The position numbers and the translations under genes were made by a program. Under the pieces are notes generated by a model, which was not told where the DNA came from, did no database searches, and worked only from the letters and a program-made list of their open reading frames with translations. A stretch of DNA of 64,000 nt, from contig JAGBVU010000001.1 in assembly GCA_017630155.1 (NCBI GenBank), positions 1 through 64,000 on the forward strand, given 5' to 3'. Shown here piece after piece: positions 1 to 8,873 of the stretch. Within the stretch, counting starts at the first letter, position 1. The number at the start of each line of letters is the position of its first letter. This DNA comes from Bacteroidales bacterium (GTDB lineage Bacteria > Bacteroidota > Bacteroidia > Bacteroidales > UBA932).

Positions 1-10
1 CTACACTGGC
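1..10 (-). tRNA. 5' end of a tRNA cut by the window edge (probably tRNA-Thr)
   Basis: Read on the minus strand, the first ten bases give GCCAGTGTAG, which looks like the acceptor strand and start of the D arm of a tRNA. It lies 9 bases downstream of tRNA-Gly. In many bacteria the order is tRNA-Thr, Tyr, Gly, Thr, then tuf, so a second tRNA-Thr is the expected gene. The anticodon is outside the window, so the identity is inference. Confidence 0.4.
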
Positions 11-19
11 TTGTTGTGG

Positions 20-92
20 AGCGGAAGACGAGGTTCGAACCCGCGACCCTCAGCTTGGAAGGCTGATGCTCTACCAACTGAGCTACTTCCGC
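20..92 (-). tRNA. tRNA-Gly (anticodon TCC)
   Basis: The minus strand folds as a standard 73-base cloverleaf. The acceptor strands are GCGGAAG and CTTCCGC, the anticodon loop is CTTCCAA between TCAGC and GCTGA, and the T loop has the usual GGTTCGAACC. CCA is not encoded; the discriminator is T. It is the third tRNA of a cluster transcribed leftwards from the promoter near position 340. Confidence 0.96.
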
Positions 93-110
93 ATTTTTAC
101 AAAAAAAAAG

Positions 111-193
111 TGGGGAGAGAAGGATTCGAACCTCCGAAGGCGTGCGCCAGCAGATTTACAGTCTGCCCCAGTTGGCCACTTTGGTATCTCCCC
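111..193 (-). tRNA. tRNA-Tyr (anticodon GTA)
   Basis: This is an 83-base class II tRNA with a long variable arm. The acceptor is GGGGAGA pairing with TCTCCCC, the anticodon loop is CTGTAAA, and the discriminator is A. It lies between tRNA-Thr and tRNA-Gly on the minus strand, and the three are separated by only 18-27 bases, so they are almost certainly cut from one precursor. Confidence 0.96.
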
Positions 194-220
194 ATGACAA
201 AAAGTCAAATATTTTTTTTG

Positions 221-294
221 AGCCGATGGAGGGATTCGAACCCCCGACCAGCTGATTACAAATCAGCTGCTCTGGCCAACTGAGCTACATCGGC
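221..294 (-). tRNA. tRNA-Thr (anticodon TGT)
   Basis: This is a 74-base cloverleaf on the minus strand with acceptor GCCGATG pairing with CATCGGC and anticodon loop TTTGTAA between GCTGA and TCAGC. It is the first tRNA of the Thr-Tyr-Gly cluster. In Bacteroidetes this arrangement usually leads into tuf, secE, nusG and ribosomal protein genes, which would lie to the left of the window. Confidence 0.96.
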
Positions 295-332
295 GTTGGC
301 TTCCCGTAAACAGCATTTGTTTTTTGGGACTG

Positions 333-363
333 CAAATATAGGTGAATTATTAAAAACTGCAAA
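333..363 (-). promoter_or_regulatory. promoter of the tRNA cluster
   Basis: On the minus strand TTTG (360-363) is followed after 19 bases by TATATTTG (333-340), an exact match to the Bacteroidetes -7 consensus TAnnTTTG with standard spacing. It lies 39 bases upstream of the mature tRNA-Thr 5' end, with no gene between. Confidence 0.7.
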
Positions 364-381
364 ACATTTTCGAAAAAAATT

Positions 382-1572
382 CTAAAAAATAATCAATGCA
401 ATTCTGAATACTATAAAACTTATTATCCATGCAACCCCCAGAGTGCTTATAATTGAGACAGTTGCCCATTTCCACGAGTTGCTCTCCTTTTTTATTGTAG
501 CAGCCGTAGCTATGCACGGAAGATACAATAATGAGAAAATCATGAACGAAAGTGTGTTCGCGCGGGTGAAATGTGGATCCTGTGCAAGCCTCTCGGCGAG
601 GTCATTTTCAGGAATGTTTTCATCTCCCTGGTACAAAACACCAAGTGTACTTACGATAAATTCTTTGGCTGATATACCTGTGACAAGTGCAACACTCATT
701 TTCCAGTCAAATCCCAGAGGCTCCATAACCGGCTCTACAGCGTGTCCGAACTGTTCAAGATATGACTCCCTGTAGAGATCTCCCTCCTTTTTTAATGGGA
801 AATAGTCCAATGCCCATATTATTACTACAGCTAAAAGGACTACCGTACCTATTTTATTAAGGTATTCTGATGCTGCTTCCCACATTACCTTGAGGGAGCG
901 GATGAAGGAGGGGGTAGCCAACTCGGGGAGTTCAATGGTGTAATCCTCAGATTTTGCCCTGAAGAAAACAAATTTGTAGAGCAATGCTACAAGTATCCCT
1001 ATCAATATGCTCCCTCCGTAGAGCAATAGCATTACCAGTACCTGGTGTTCGCGGAAGAAGATACCTGAGAATACCAGGAATACCGGCATTCTGGCGCTGC
1101 AGGGGATGTATGGTATTGCGAGCATTGTCAGGATCCTGTCGCTCCTCCTCTCGATGGTGCGTGTTGCCATAATGGCTGGGACGTTGCATCCGAACCCCAT
1201 AAGCATAGGGATAAATGAACTTCCGTGGAGCCCTATGAAGTGCATATATTTGTCCATTACAGTCGCAGCCCTCGAAAGGTAGTTGGATTCCTGCAGGATG
1301 GACATAAAGAAGAAGAGAATTATAATATTTGGGAGGAATGCAAGGACGGCACCTACTCCGTCAATTATCCCTTGTTGGAGGAAGTCCTTTATCCACGATT
1401 CTGCCATATTGGCCTCCAAAAGTGAGGATAGCCATCCCATCAAAGCCTCTATCCAGTTCTGTGGGTATGCCCCGAGGCTGAATGTGCAGAAGAACATCAG
1501 CCATATTATACCTATAAATATTAGAAGACCCCAAAGTCTGTGTGTAAGTATCCTGTCTATTCTGCTTCTCAT
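382..1572 (-). CDS. FeoB-type ferrous iron permease, membrane domain only
   Basis: This is a 396-residue polytopic inner-membrane protein that aligns by eye with the membrane half of FeoB, the Fe(II) transporter. Diagnostic stretches are the gate motifs GFGCNVPAIMATRT (about residues 126-139) and PCSARMPV (157-164), plus the terminal SLLYLPCIA segment. It begins at the residues that in full FeoB link the helical spacer to the first membrane helix, so the GTPase (G) and spacer domains are absent. Full FeoB is about 700-830 residues. The start ATG overlaps the dxs stop as ATGA, so no G domain is encoded upstream, and no feoA is visible. It may work with a separate G protein or transport another substrate. 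Family assignment is firm; function is inference. Confidence 0.85.
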   Translation of the reverse strand: MRSRIDRILTHRLWGLLIFIGIIWLMFFCTFSLGAYPQNWIEALMGWLSSLLEANMAESWIKDFLQQGIIDGVGAVLAFLPNIIILFFFMSILQESNYLSRAATVMDKYMHFIGLHGSSFIPMLMGFGCNVPAIMATRTIERRSDRILTMLAIPYIPCSARMPVFLVFSGIFFREHQVLVMLLLYGGSILIGILVALLYKFVFFRAKSEDYTIELPELATPSFIRSLKVMWEAASEYLNKIGTVVLLAVVIIWALDYFPLKKEGDLYRESYLEQFGHAVEPVMEPLGFDWKMSVALVTGISAKEFIVSTLGVLYQGDENIPENDLAERLAQDPHFTRANTLSFMIFSLLYLPCIATAATIKKESNSWKWATVSIISTLGVAWIISFIVFRIALIIF

Positions 1573-3437
1573 CTCCTGTAATTCTCCATAATGGTGCGGT
1601 AGATTGTTTCAGAATCGTATCCGCACTCCTGATGCAGTTGGGCGATGCTTCCCTGTTCTATGAAACGGTCGGGAATACCCATACTGACAAGTTTGTTGCC
1701 CAGGCCTCTGGCTGTTATATATTCTGAAACAGCGCTATGGAGACCTCCGTATAGTGCTCCATCTTCTATGGTGATGATGGTGTCAGCTTTGGTGCATACA
1801 CGCTCAAGTATCTCCATGTCGATGGGTTTGAGAAATCTCATGTCGTAGTGAAGGACCTGTATTCCATCCTTTTCTGCTCTAGCAACAGCTTCTGATGCTC
1901 TGTTGCCGATGGCTCCGATCGAGAGGATGGCAATCCCTTCCCCTTCGTGCAGCAATTGCCCTTTCCCGACAGGAATCTCTCTCCACTGTTCATCTCTCCA
2001 TGCTACCCCTTCACCGTTGCCCCTTGGGTACCTTATCACTGTGGTAGGGTAGTGGGGGAGTGTGGCAGAGTAGAGCATGTTCTTGAGTTCCAGTTCATTG
2101 AGTGGTGCTGCGATGGTCAGGTTGGGTATAGGTCTGAGTGATGCCATATCGAAACATCCGTGGTGTGTGGCACCATCCTCACCCACAATGCCTGCCCTGT
2201 CAAGACAAATGACAGTTTTCAGATTCTGAAGGGCAATGTCGTGAATGATGTTGTCGTAGGCTCGCTGCATAAATGATGAGTAGATATTGCATACGGGTAT
2301 CATCCCACCAGCGGCAAGTCCTGCAGTAAATGTGACAGCATGCGACTCTGCAATACCTACGTCAAAAACCCTTTCGGGCATCTCTTTGGCCAGAATGTTC
2401 ATGCCGCAACCGCTGAGCATTGCAGGGCTGATCCCCACTATTGCGGGATTCTGTCTTGCCAGTTGGAGCAATGTCTCGCCGAATACATCCTGGTATCTGG
2501 CTATGTCGGAAGTCTTTACGTTCCTTTTTCCTGTTTTGGGGTCAAAGGTCCCCGGTGCGTGCCATATGGTCTGCTCATCTTCGGCGGGTTTGTAGCCTTT
2601 ACCTTTTGTGGTGACGATGTGCAGAAGCTTGGGCCCGTTTATATCTTTTAGTTTGGTCAGAGTCTCCACCATCTGTCCTATATTGTTTCCGTCTACGGTG
2701 CCGAAGTATCTGAATCCCAATGATTCAAAAAGTGAGGCTCCCTGAAGTAGTGCATTTTTGGTGCTTGAGACAAATGTCTGGAGGCCTGAACGGAGTCTGT
2801 CTGCTCCGCTAAGTCTGTTCCATACTCTGGTTTTGACAGAGTTGTATGTGTGGGATGTGGAGATCTTCAGAAGGTGGTTGTGGAGTGCCCCTGTGCTCTG
2901 GTCGATGGATATGTGGTTGTCGTTAAGGATGACCAGAATATCTGTTTTCATCGAGCCGGCATTGTTGAGAGCCTCAAATGCCATACCCCCTGTGAGGGCT
3001 CCATCACCAATCACTGCGACTACCTTTTCTCCGCTGTGGCGCATTTGAGCAGCTACAGCCAGTCCGAGGGCAGATGATATGGAGGTGGATGAGTGACCTG
3101 TGCCAAAGGAGTCATAAGGGCTCTCCGAAATCTTCGGAAAGCCACTTATCCCTTTGTATTTTCTATTGTTTTTGAAAGCTTCCCTTCTCCCTGTTATGAT
3201 TTTGTGGGCATAGGCCTGGTGTCCTACGTCAAATACCACTTTGTCTTTTGGGGTGTCAAATACATGGTGCAATGCTATGCAGAGCTCCACGGCTCCAAGA
3301 CTGGCTCCGAGGTGGCCTGGGTTGCATGCGCAGCACTCGATCATATAGCTTCTCACCTCAGAGCAGAGTGTTTCCAGTTCTTGAGTAGAGAAGCCTTTGA
3401 TGTCGGCCGGTGTATTGACTTTCTCCAGGAGGCTCAT
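1569..3437 (-). CDS. dxs: 1-deoxy-D-xylulose-5-phosphate synthase
   Basis: Dxs condenses pyruvate and glyceraldehyde 3-phosphate into DXP, the first step of the MEP isoprenoid pathway and a source for thiamine and pyridoxal. The 622 residues match the family length. The N-terminal thiamine-diphosphate domain has DVGHQAYAHK (70-79) and the cofactor and Mg motif GDGALTGGMAFEALNN (144-159). The middle transketolase domain has GIAESHAVTFTAGLA and DRAGIVGEDGATHHG, and a C-terminal transketolase domain follows. It starts 7 bases after purA and overlaps the FeoB-like gene by 4 bases, so purA, dxs and that gene are probably co-transcribed. Cytoplasmic; nothing unusual. Confidence 0.97.
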   Translation of the reverse strand: MSLLEKVNTPADIKGFSTQELETLCSEVRSYMIECCACNPGHLGASLGAVELCIALHHVFDTPKDKVVFDVGHQAYAHKIITGRREAFKNNRKYKGISGFPKISESPYDSFGTGHSSTSISSALGLAVAAQMRHSGEKVVAVIGDGALTGGMAFEALNNAGSMKTDILVILNDNHISIDQSTGALHNHLLKISTSHTYNSVKTRVWNRLSGADRLRSGLQTFVSSTKNALLQGASLFESLGFRYFGTVDGNNIGQMVETLTKLKDINGPKLLHIVTTKGKGYKPAEDEQTIWHAPGTFDPKTGKRNVKTSDIARYQDVFGETLLQLARQNPAIVGISPAMLSGCGMNILAKEMPERVFDVGIAESHAVTFTAGLAAGGMIPVCNIYSSFMQRAYDNIIHDIALQNLKTVICLDRAGIVGEDGATHHGCFDMASLRPIPNLTIAAPLNELELKNMLYSATLPHYPTTVIRYPRGNGEGVAWRDEQWREIPVGKGQLLHEGEGIAILSIGAIGNRASEAVARAEKDGIQVLHYDMRFLKPIDMEILERVCTKADTIITIEDGALYGGLHSAVSEYITARGLGNKLVSMGIPDRFIEQGSIAQLHQECGYDSETIYRTIMENYRR

Positions 3438-3444
3438 ACTGTCG

Positions 3445-4710
3445 TTACTCCCTTACGATGGTCTGGTCGCGGTCAGGTCCGAGTGAGATAATGCTGATAG
3501 GAACTCCTACCTCTTTCTCGATGAATCTGACATAGTTCATAAACTCAAATGGAAGCTCCTTCTCGTCTTTGGCTTTGGTGAGGTCTTTCTTCCACCCTTT
3601 GAACTCTTTGTAGATAGGGGTAACCTCTGCGTATGTGTCGTAAGGTACGGTGTCGCACTCTACGCCATCCACCATATAGCCTGTAGCCACTTTGATGGTG
3701 TCAAACGAATCCAATACGTCGCTCTTCATCATAATAAGTGAAGTGACGCCGTTGAGCATAATGGCATATTTCAATGCTACAAGGTCAAGCCAGCCTGTGC
3801 GGCGAGGTCTTCCTGTGGTAGCACCGAATTCATGGCCTATGCGACGGAGTTCCTCTCCATCCTGGTCAAACAACTCGGTAGGGAATGGTCCGCTACCCAC
3901 TCTTGTGCAGTAAGCTTTGAAGATACCGAATACTTTGTCGATGGTGCAAGGTGCTACACCAAGTCCGATGCAGGCACCCGAACAGGTAGTGCTTGAAGAT
4001 GTTACGAATGGGTATGAACCGAAGTCCACATCAAGCATTGAGCCTTGGGCACCCTCTGCAAGGATTCTTGAACCGGCTTTGAGCTTTTCGTTGGCGAAAT
4101 ACTCTCCATCAACAAGCTGGAATCCCTTCAGGTATTCGATGGCACTCATCCATTCTGCCTCATTCTGGTTAGGATCAAATTCAAAATCGTATTGTTTCAA
4201 TAGGCCGAGGTGTTTCTCTTTCAGAGCCTGGTATCTCTCCTGGAAGTTCTCTGCAAGCGCGTCACCTACCCTTAGGCCGTTACGGCCGGTTTTGTCCATA
4301 TATGTAGGACCGATGCCCTTCAAGGTAGAGCCGATTTTAGATTTTCCCTTTGATGCCTCTGAGGCTGCGTCAAGGGTTCTGTGAGTAGGGAGGATAAGGT
4401 GTGCTTTTTTGGCGATAACCACCCTCTCTTTTACAGGGACACCGATGGATTCAAGTTTTTCGCACTCCTCGCGGAAAATGATTGGATCCAATACTACGCC
4501 GTTGCCAATGATATTGACGGCGTCTTTTCTGAAAACTCCAGATGGTACAGAGTGAAGAACAAATGACATCTCTCCGAAGTGGAGTGAGTGTCCGGCGTTG
4601 GGACCGCCTTGGAAACGTGCTACTACAGGGTAGTTGTTGGCAAGAACGTCTACTATTTTGCCTTTGCCTTCGTCACCCCATTGCAAACCGAGTACTACAT
4701 CGACTTTCAT
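3445..4710 (-). CDS. purA: adenylosuccinate synthetase
   Basis: PurA makes adenylosuccinate from IMP, aspartate and GTP, the first committed step to AMP. The 421-residue protein begins with the signature VVLGLQWGDEGKGKIVD, whose Asp and the following GKGK form the catalytic and P-loop site. It continues with GGPNAGHS, GIGPTYMDK and the TTGRPRRTGWLD segment of the IMP/GTP site. The length is normal. It lies 37 bases downstream of ssb and 7 bases upstream of dxs on the same strand, consistent with one transcription unit. Confidence 0.97.
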   Translation of the reverse strand: MKVDVVLGLQWGDEGKGKIVDVLANNYPVVARFQGGPNAGHSLHFGEMSFVLHSVPSGVFRKDAVNIIGNGVVLDPIIFREECEKLESIGVPVKERVVIAKKAHLILPTHRTLDAASEASKGKSKIGSTLKGIGPTYMDKTGRNGLRVGDALAENFQERYQALKEKHLGLLKQYDFEFDPNQNEAEWMSAIEYLKGFQLVDGEYFANEKLKAGSRILAEGAQGSMLDVDFGSYPFVTSSSTTCSGACIGLGVAPCTIDKVFGIFKAYCTRVGSGPFPTELFDQDGEELRRIGHEFGATTGRPRRTGWLDLVALKYAIMLNGVTSLIMMKSDVLDSFDTIKVATGYMVDGVECDTVPYDTYAEVTPIYKEFKGWKKDLTKAKDEKELPFEFMNYVRFIEKEVGVPISIISLGPDRDQTIVRE

Positions 4711-4747
4711 AATGTGTTTTATATTTTAAATTTGCTATTTGTCAAAA

Positions 4748-5218
4748 TTAGAATGGAAGATCATCACCTTCATCCTCGTTTACTGCATTCATATCAATGA
4801 TAGGAGTGCTTTTGGGAGCGGCAGGTGCCTGCTGGTATGCAGGTGTCTGGCTGTATGAAGGAGCAGCTGGAGTGGCAGCTGGGGCATCTCCTTTGCGTCC
4901 AAGCATTTGTAGATTGTCAGCATTGATCTCAGTAATGTAACGGGTGTTGCCGTCCCTGTCTGTATACGAACGGGTGCGGATTCTCCCCTCAATGTAAAGC
5001 TGAGAGCCTTTTCGTATATATTTTTCCACAATATCTGCCAAAGATCTCCAACATACGATGTTGTGCCATTCGGTCTGCTCTTTGGTTTCCCCGTTCTTGT
5101 CCTTGTATCTCTCTGTGGTGGCTAGAGTAAATGAAGCGGTGGTGGCACCACTCTCCAAGTGTCTTACCTCAGGGTCTTTCCCTACATTGCCTATCAGCAT
5201 TACTTTATTAAGTGACAT
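4748..5218 (-). CDS. ssb: single-stranded DNA-binding protein
   Basis: This is a 156-residue SSB that coats single-stranded DNA in replication and repair. The OB-fold starts MSLNKVMLIGNVGKDPEVRH and contains the conserved WHNIVCW and YIEGRIRTRSY strands. A Pro/Ala/Gln-rich linker leads to the acidic tip DDLPF, the docking peptide for partner proteins. An upstream in-frame start would add 12 residues, but SSB proteins normally begin at the internal MSLNKV start, which I chose. An AT-rich leader without Shine-Dalgarno precedes it. It is the first gene of the leftward ssb-purA-dxs group. Confidence 0.95.
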   Translation of the reverse strand: MSLNKVMLIGNVGKDPEVRHLESGATTASFTLATTERYKDKNGETKEQTEWHNIVCWRSLADIVEKYIRKGSQLYIEGRIRTRSYTDRDGNTRYITEINADNLQMLGRKGDAPAATPAAPSYSQTPAYQQAPAAPKSTPIIDMNAVNEDEGDDLPF

Positions 5219-5300
5219 ATTTTTTTTGGTTTTAAATGACTTGCTAAGGTACAAAGATTATGCGAAACTTGAAAATAAAAGTGGTATAAGGAATTTAATT

Positions 5301-5331
5301 TTTGCCGTATGGCTGAAAATGCCTATTTTAG
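5301..5331 (+). promoter_or_regulatory. candidate promoter of the MFS pair
   Basis: TTTG (5301-5304) and, 19 bases on, TATTTTAG (5324-5331) resemble the Bacteroidetes -33/-7 pair with one mismatch in the -7 box. The site lies 41 bases upstream of the first MFS gene in the region divergent from ssb. Confidence 0.4.
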
Positions 5332-5372
5332 GGGTTTAATTCGTAATTTAAACTAAAACTATCTATCTGATA

Positions 5373-6731
5373 ATGACAGCTAAAGTACAAAAACTGTTGA
5401 ACGATAGCGGAGTGGCACGCTGGAGTGCACTGGTGCTTATCGCACTTATGATGTTCTTTGCTTATATGTTTGTGGATGTATTGTCCCCTCTATCCACTTT
5501 GCTTGAAACCTCCAAGGGTTGGTCGGCAGAGACATATGGAACTTTCTGCAGTTCCGAATATTTTCTGAATGTATTTGCATTCTTCCTCATTTTCGCGGGT
5601 ATCATCCTTGATAAGATGGGAATCCGTTTTACCGGTATCCTTTCGGCTGCAGTAATGGTGATCGGTGCTTCGATCAAACTCTATGCTATAAGTGATCTTT
5701 TTACCCCAGAGAGCGGCCTTTACAGATTCCTTGATTCTTTCTGGACTTCATTCCCCCCTACAGCAAAACTTGCTTCTGTAGGTTTTATGATCTTCGGCTG
5801 CGGTGTCGAGATGGGTGGTGTGACCGTGTCTAAGGCTATCGCCAAATGGTTCAAAGGTAAGGAGATGGCTCTTGCAATGGGTCTTGAGATGGCGATTGCA
5901 CGTCTTGGCGTTTTCGCTGTATTCCGCCTCTCTCCAGCACTTTCGACCTGGGCAAATGAGGCAATGCCTACAGTGGTGACCCCAGTCCTTTTCTGTACAA
6001 TCCTTCTGATTATCGGTCTTTTGACATATACCACATTTACCTTTATGGACAAGAAGCTCGATGCGCAACTTGGCGAGGCAGCTACAGATGAGCCTGAGGA
6101 GCAGTTTAAAGTAAGTGATGTGGGTAAACTCTTCACCAGCAAGACTTTCCTTATCGTGGCAGGTTTGTGTGTCCTTTACTACTCAGCCATCTTCCCATTC
6201 CAGAAGTTTGCAACAGGTATGCTTGAGGCAAATCTGAATATGCCTACAGATAAGGCTGCCGGTCTTTTCTCATGGTTCCCTATCGGTGCAATGGTACTTA
6301 CCCCTTTCCTTGGGGCTTTCCTTGACAAGAAGGGTAAAGGTGCTTCGATGCTTATTGCAGGTGCCATCCTCATGATCGTATGTCACTTGACATTTGCATT
6401 GATTCCACTTAACCAGCCTATTGCCTATGCGGCAATTGTTCTTTTGGGCGTATCGTTCTCGCTTGTACCTGCAGCTTTGTGGCCATCTGTTCCAAAGTTG
6501 GTGGAGGAGAGGTATCTCGGTTCTGCATACTCGGTGATTTTCTGGATCCAGAACATCGGTCTGATGCTTTTCCCTATCATTATCGGAAAGGCACTCGATG
6601 TGACCGGCGGTTATACAGTTCCTATGCTTATCTTCTCATCTTTAGGCATTCTTGCACTTGTGCTCGGTTTGTGGTTGAAAGTGGAGGACAAGAAGAAAGG
6701 TTATGGTCTTGAAGAACCTAATATCAAGTAG
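5373..6731 (+). CDS. MFS transporter, MFSD1-like (first of a tandem pair)
   Basis: This is a 452-residue inner-membrane protein with about 12 hydrophobic segments in two halves joined by a charged loop (about residues 225-250), as in the major facilitator superfamily. The segment AKWFKGKEMALAMGLEMAIA resembles the motif of the MFSD1 branch, whose animal members export dipeptides from lysosomes. The second half repeats the SLVPAALWPSVPKLV and IFWIQNIGLMLFPIIIG helices seen in the next gene. The downstream paralogue follows after 30 bases. Substrate is unknown; a small peptide is an inference from the MFSD1 resemblance only. Confidence 0.8.
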   Translation: MTAKVQKLLNDSGVARWSALVLIALMMFFAYMFVDVLSPLSTLLETSKGWSAETYGTFCSSEYFLNVFAFFLIFAGIILDKMGIRFTGILSAAVMVIGASIKLYAISDLFTPESGLYRFLDSFWTSFPPTAKLASVGFMIFGCGVEMGGVTVSKAIAKWFKGKEMALAMGLEMAIARLGVFAVFRLSPALSTWANEAMPTVVTPVLFCTILLIIGLLTYTTFTFMDKKLDAQLGEAATDEPEEQFKVSDVGKLFTSKTFLIVAGLCVLYYSAIFPFQKFATGMLEANLNMPTDKAAGLFSWFPIGAMVLTPFLGAFLDKKGKGASMLIAGAILMIVCHLTFALIPLNQPIAYAAIVLLGVSFSLVPAALWPSVPKLVEERYLGSAYSVIFWIQNIGLMLFPIIIGKALDVTGGYTVPMLIFSSLGILALVLGLWLKVEDKKKGYGLEEPNIK

Positions 6732-6761
6732 AAAATATCAATTATTAATCAATAAAATTTT

Positions 6762-8126
6762 ATGAATAAAGTAGTTAAAACACTGAAAGAGAGCAAGAGT
6801 GCATGTTGGATCGCCTGGGCTTGCCTGGTAATCCCTATGTTTGCGTCGTACTTCTTCGACGATATGTTCTCTACTATCTCTCACATCTTCAAAAACCCTG
6901 AAATGCTTGAGCTTGGCTGGAGCATGTCTGACTATGGTTTCTATGCAGGCGGTTACTCTTTCCTATGTGTATGGGGAGGTCTTATCGTTTGCGGTATCCT
7001 TTTGGACAAATGGGGTGTACGTGTGACCGGTTCTATCTTTGTAGGTCTTATGACTTTGGGTGCAGCTTTGGTTTATATTACCATCTCTTCTCCTGCTATC
7101 GTGAAAGCTGGCAACTCTCTTACTATCGCTTATGTAGGTTGTATGCTATTCGGTCTCGGTAGTGAAATCGCCGGTGTGGCTGTAACCCGCTCTATCGCCA
7201 AATGGTTCAAAGGAAAATCAATGGCGTTGGCTATGGGTCTTCAGCTCTCTATCGCACGTCTTGGTACTGCTGCCGCTCTTCTTCTTTCACCAGTATTGGT
7301 GGCTGAGTCTGCTGCCGGTTATCCACTCAATGTTACCAACAGACCTGCTTTTATCGGTGTGATGCTTCTTCTTGTAGGCTCTATCGTATGGGCTATCTTC
7401 GTAGCTATGGATGCCAAATTTGACAGACAGACCGGTACTACTGATAAAGTGGAGACTGCTGAGGAGGACAAATTCAAATTCTCTGATATCATCAAAGTGC
7501 TTACTAATAAACACTATTTGCTGATCTCTCTTCTTTGTGTGTTCTTCTACTGCTGTATCATCTCATTCAAGAAATTTGCTACAGCCATCCTTATCCCAAG
7601 ATTTGGTGGTGAAGTGGCAGCTGAGTTCGAAAGGACAGCTTCTACTATGGTGTCTATGATTCCATTCTTTACTGTAGTGTTTACACCTCTATTCGGTAGC
7701 CTTGTAGACAAGATTGGTAAAGCAACCACTTGGATGATTACAGGTTCTGTGCTTGTATTCTCTGCACACCTTATCATCGCTTTTGCACCTGCACAGCCTA
7801 TCTTCGGTTATATCGGTATCGCTATCCTAGGTGTAGGTTACTCATTGGTTCCTGCAGCTATGTGGCCTTCAGTTCCTAAGATCGTTCCTGAGAAGAACCT
7901 TGGTACAGCTTACTCACTTATCTACTGGATCCAGAACATGGGTATGCTATTGGTTCCTATCTTCGTAGGTGGTATCCTTGAGAGAAATTCAGGCGTTGAG
8001 GCAGCTGTTAAAGCAGAGTACATCTTCATCGCACTTGGTGTTGTGGCAATCACAGTATCATTGCTTCTTTTCTTCTCATCTAAGAAGAATCCTCAGCTAC
8101 AGCTTGACGAACCTAACAAGAAGTAG
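6762..8126 (+). CDS. MFS transporter, MFSD1-like (second of a tandem pair)
   Basis: This 454-residue paralogue of the preceding gene has the same length, topology and key motifs: AKWFKGKSMALAMGLQLSIA in the first half and SLVPAAMWPSVPKIVPEKN in the second. Both start with the same type of short cytoplasmic head before the first helix. Tandem duplication or a heteromeric or substrate-split pair are possible. The 3' end overlaps the converging aroE by 14 bases, leaving no room for a dedicated terminator. Substrate unknown. Confidence 0.8.
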   Translation: MNKVVKTLKESKSACWIAWACLVIPMFASYFFDDMFSTISHIFKNPEMLELGWSMSDYGFYAGGYSFLCVWGGLIVCGILLDKWGVRVTGSIFVGLMTLGAALVYITISSPAIVKAGNSLTIAYVGCMLFGLGSEIAGVAVTRSIAKWFKGKSMALAMGLQLSIARLGTAAALLLSPVLVAESAAGYPLNVTNRPAFIGVMLLLVGSIVWAIFVAMDAKFDRQTGTTDKVETAEEDKFKFSDIIKVLTNKHYLLISLLCVFFYCCIISFKKFATAILIPRFGGEVAAEFERTASTMVSMIPFFTVVFTPLFGSLVDKIGKATTWMITGSVLVFSAHLIIAFAPAQPIFGYIGIAILGVGYSLVPAAMWPSVPKIVPEKNLGTAYSLIYWIQNMGMLLVPIFVGGILERNSGVEAAVKAEYIFIALGVVAITVSLLLFFSSKKNPQLQLDEPNKK

Positions 8127-8871
8127 TATAGAAAATATCCCAGGCCGCTTGTGCCTGATGCAAGAGCCACTCTTTACCGCTGAGGTAGAGGGTGGTTTCT
8201 TTTATTATGGTAGGGGTGATCTGAGGGTCGCGGTAGTTTGCCTCCAGTACCACTTTGTTTGAAAAATCTATTTTGGATAGCCCCTCGATGGCTACAGGGA
8301 GTGTGTAGATTATAAAATCGTACAGGTCTGCTATTGCGACAGCTCTGTCAAGAGAGATTGCATCAATGTTGTCGAATCCCCCTATGGATATGAGTCTCTC
8401 TGCGAAAAGCTCCCCTTTGCGGATATTGCGGTTGGCGATGGTGACTCTGCATCCGAGTTTGGCCATGGCAATGGCAGCAGCCTTTCCTGCCCCTCCGCAC
8501 CCGATTATGAGTGCACTGCGCCCATATTGGGCTTCACCGCAATGGGAGGCAATGGTGCGGTAGACTCCGTCAATGTCAGTGTTGTATCCTTTAATCTGAT
8601 TCTCCTCTTTTTTCAGGAGATTGGTAGCTCCGCAAAGCTCACAACTTCTCTCAAGGGTGTCAGCTTCCAGAAAACCCCTCTCCTTGAATGGGGCAGTGAT
8701 ATTTATCGCATCATACCGGTCGCGGAATATGGAGATAGCCTCGTCAAAATCGGGGGTCTCTATCAGGTCGTATGTGTCTTGAGTCCCTGGGTGATATTGG
8801 TAGAAGAGTGCCGGGCTCTGGCTATGGGAAATGGGGTGTCCGATGAGCCCGAAATGTTTCGGAGTGCTCAT
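8113..8871 (-). CDS. aroE: shikimate dehydrogenase
   Basis: AroE reduces 3-dehydroshikimate to shikimate with NADPH in the aromatic amino-acid pathway. The 252-residue protein has the substrate-binding opening FGLIGHPISHSQSPA, the catalytic Lys in NITAPFKE (the usual NVTxPxK), the paired Asp in GYNTDIDG, and the NADP loop IIGCGGAGKAAA with the following NRN. It is slightly shorter than the 270-residue average, with a tight C-terminus around LLHQAQAAWDIF. It lies last in lysS-methyltransferase-aroE (2-base and 6-base gaps). aroK, the next enzyme, is at 29.4 kb. Confidence 0.93.
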   Translation of the reverse strand: MSTPKHFGLIGHPISHSQSPALFYQYHPGTQDTYDLIETPDFDEAISIFRDRYDAINITAPFKERGFLEADTLERSCELCGATNLLKKEENQIKGYNTDIDGVYRTIASHCGEAQYGRSALIIGCGGAGKAAAIAMAKLGCRVTIANRNIRKGELFAERLISIGGFDNIDAISLDRAVAIADLYDFIIYTLPVAIEGLSKIDFSNKVVLEANYRDPQITPTIIKETTLYLSGKEWLLHQAQAAWDIFYTTSC

Positions 8872-8873
8872 GG

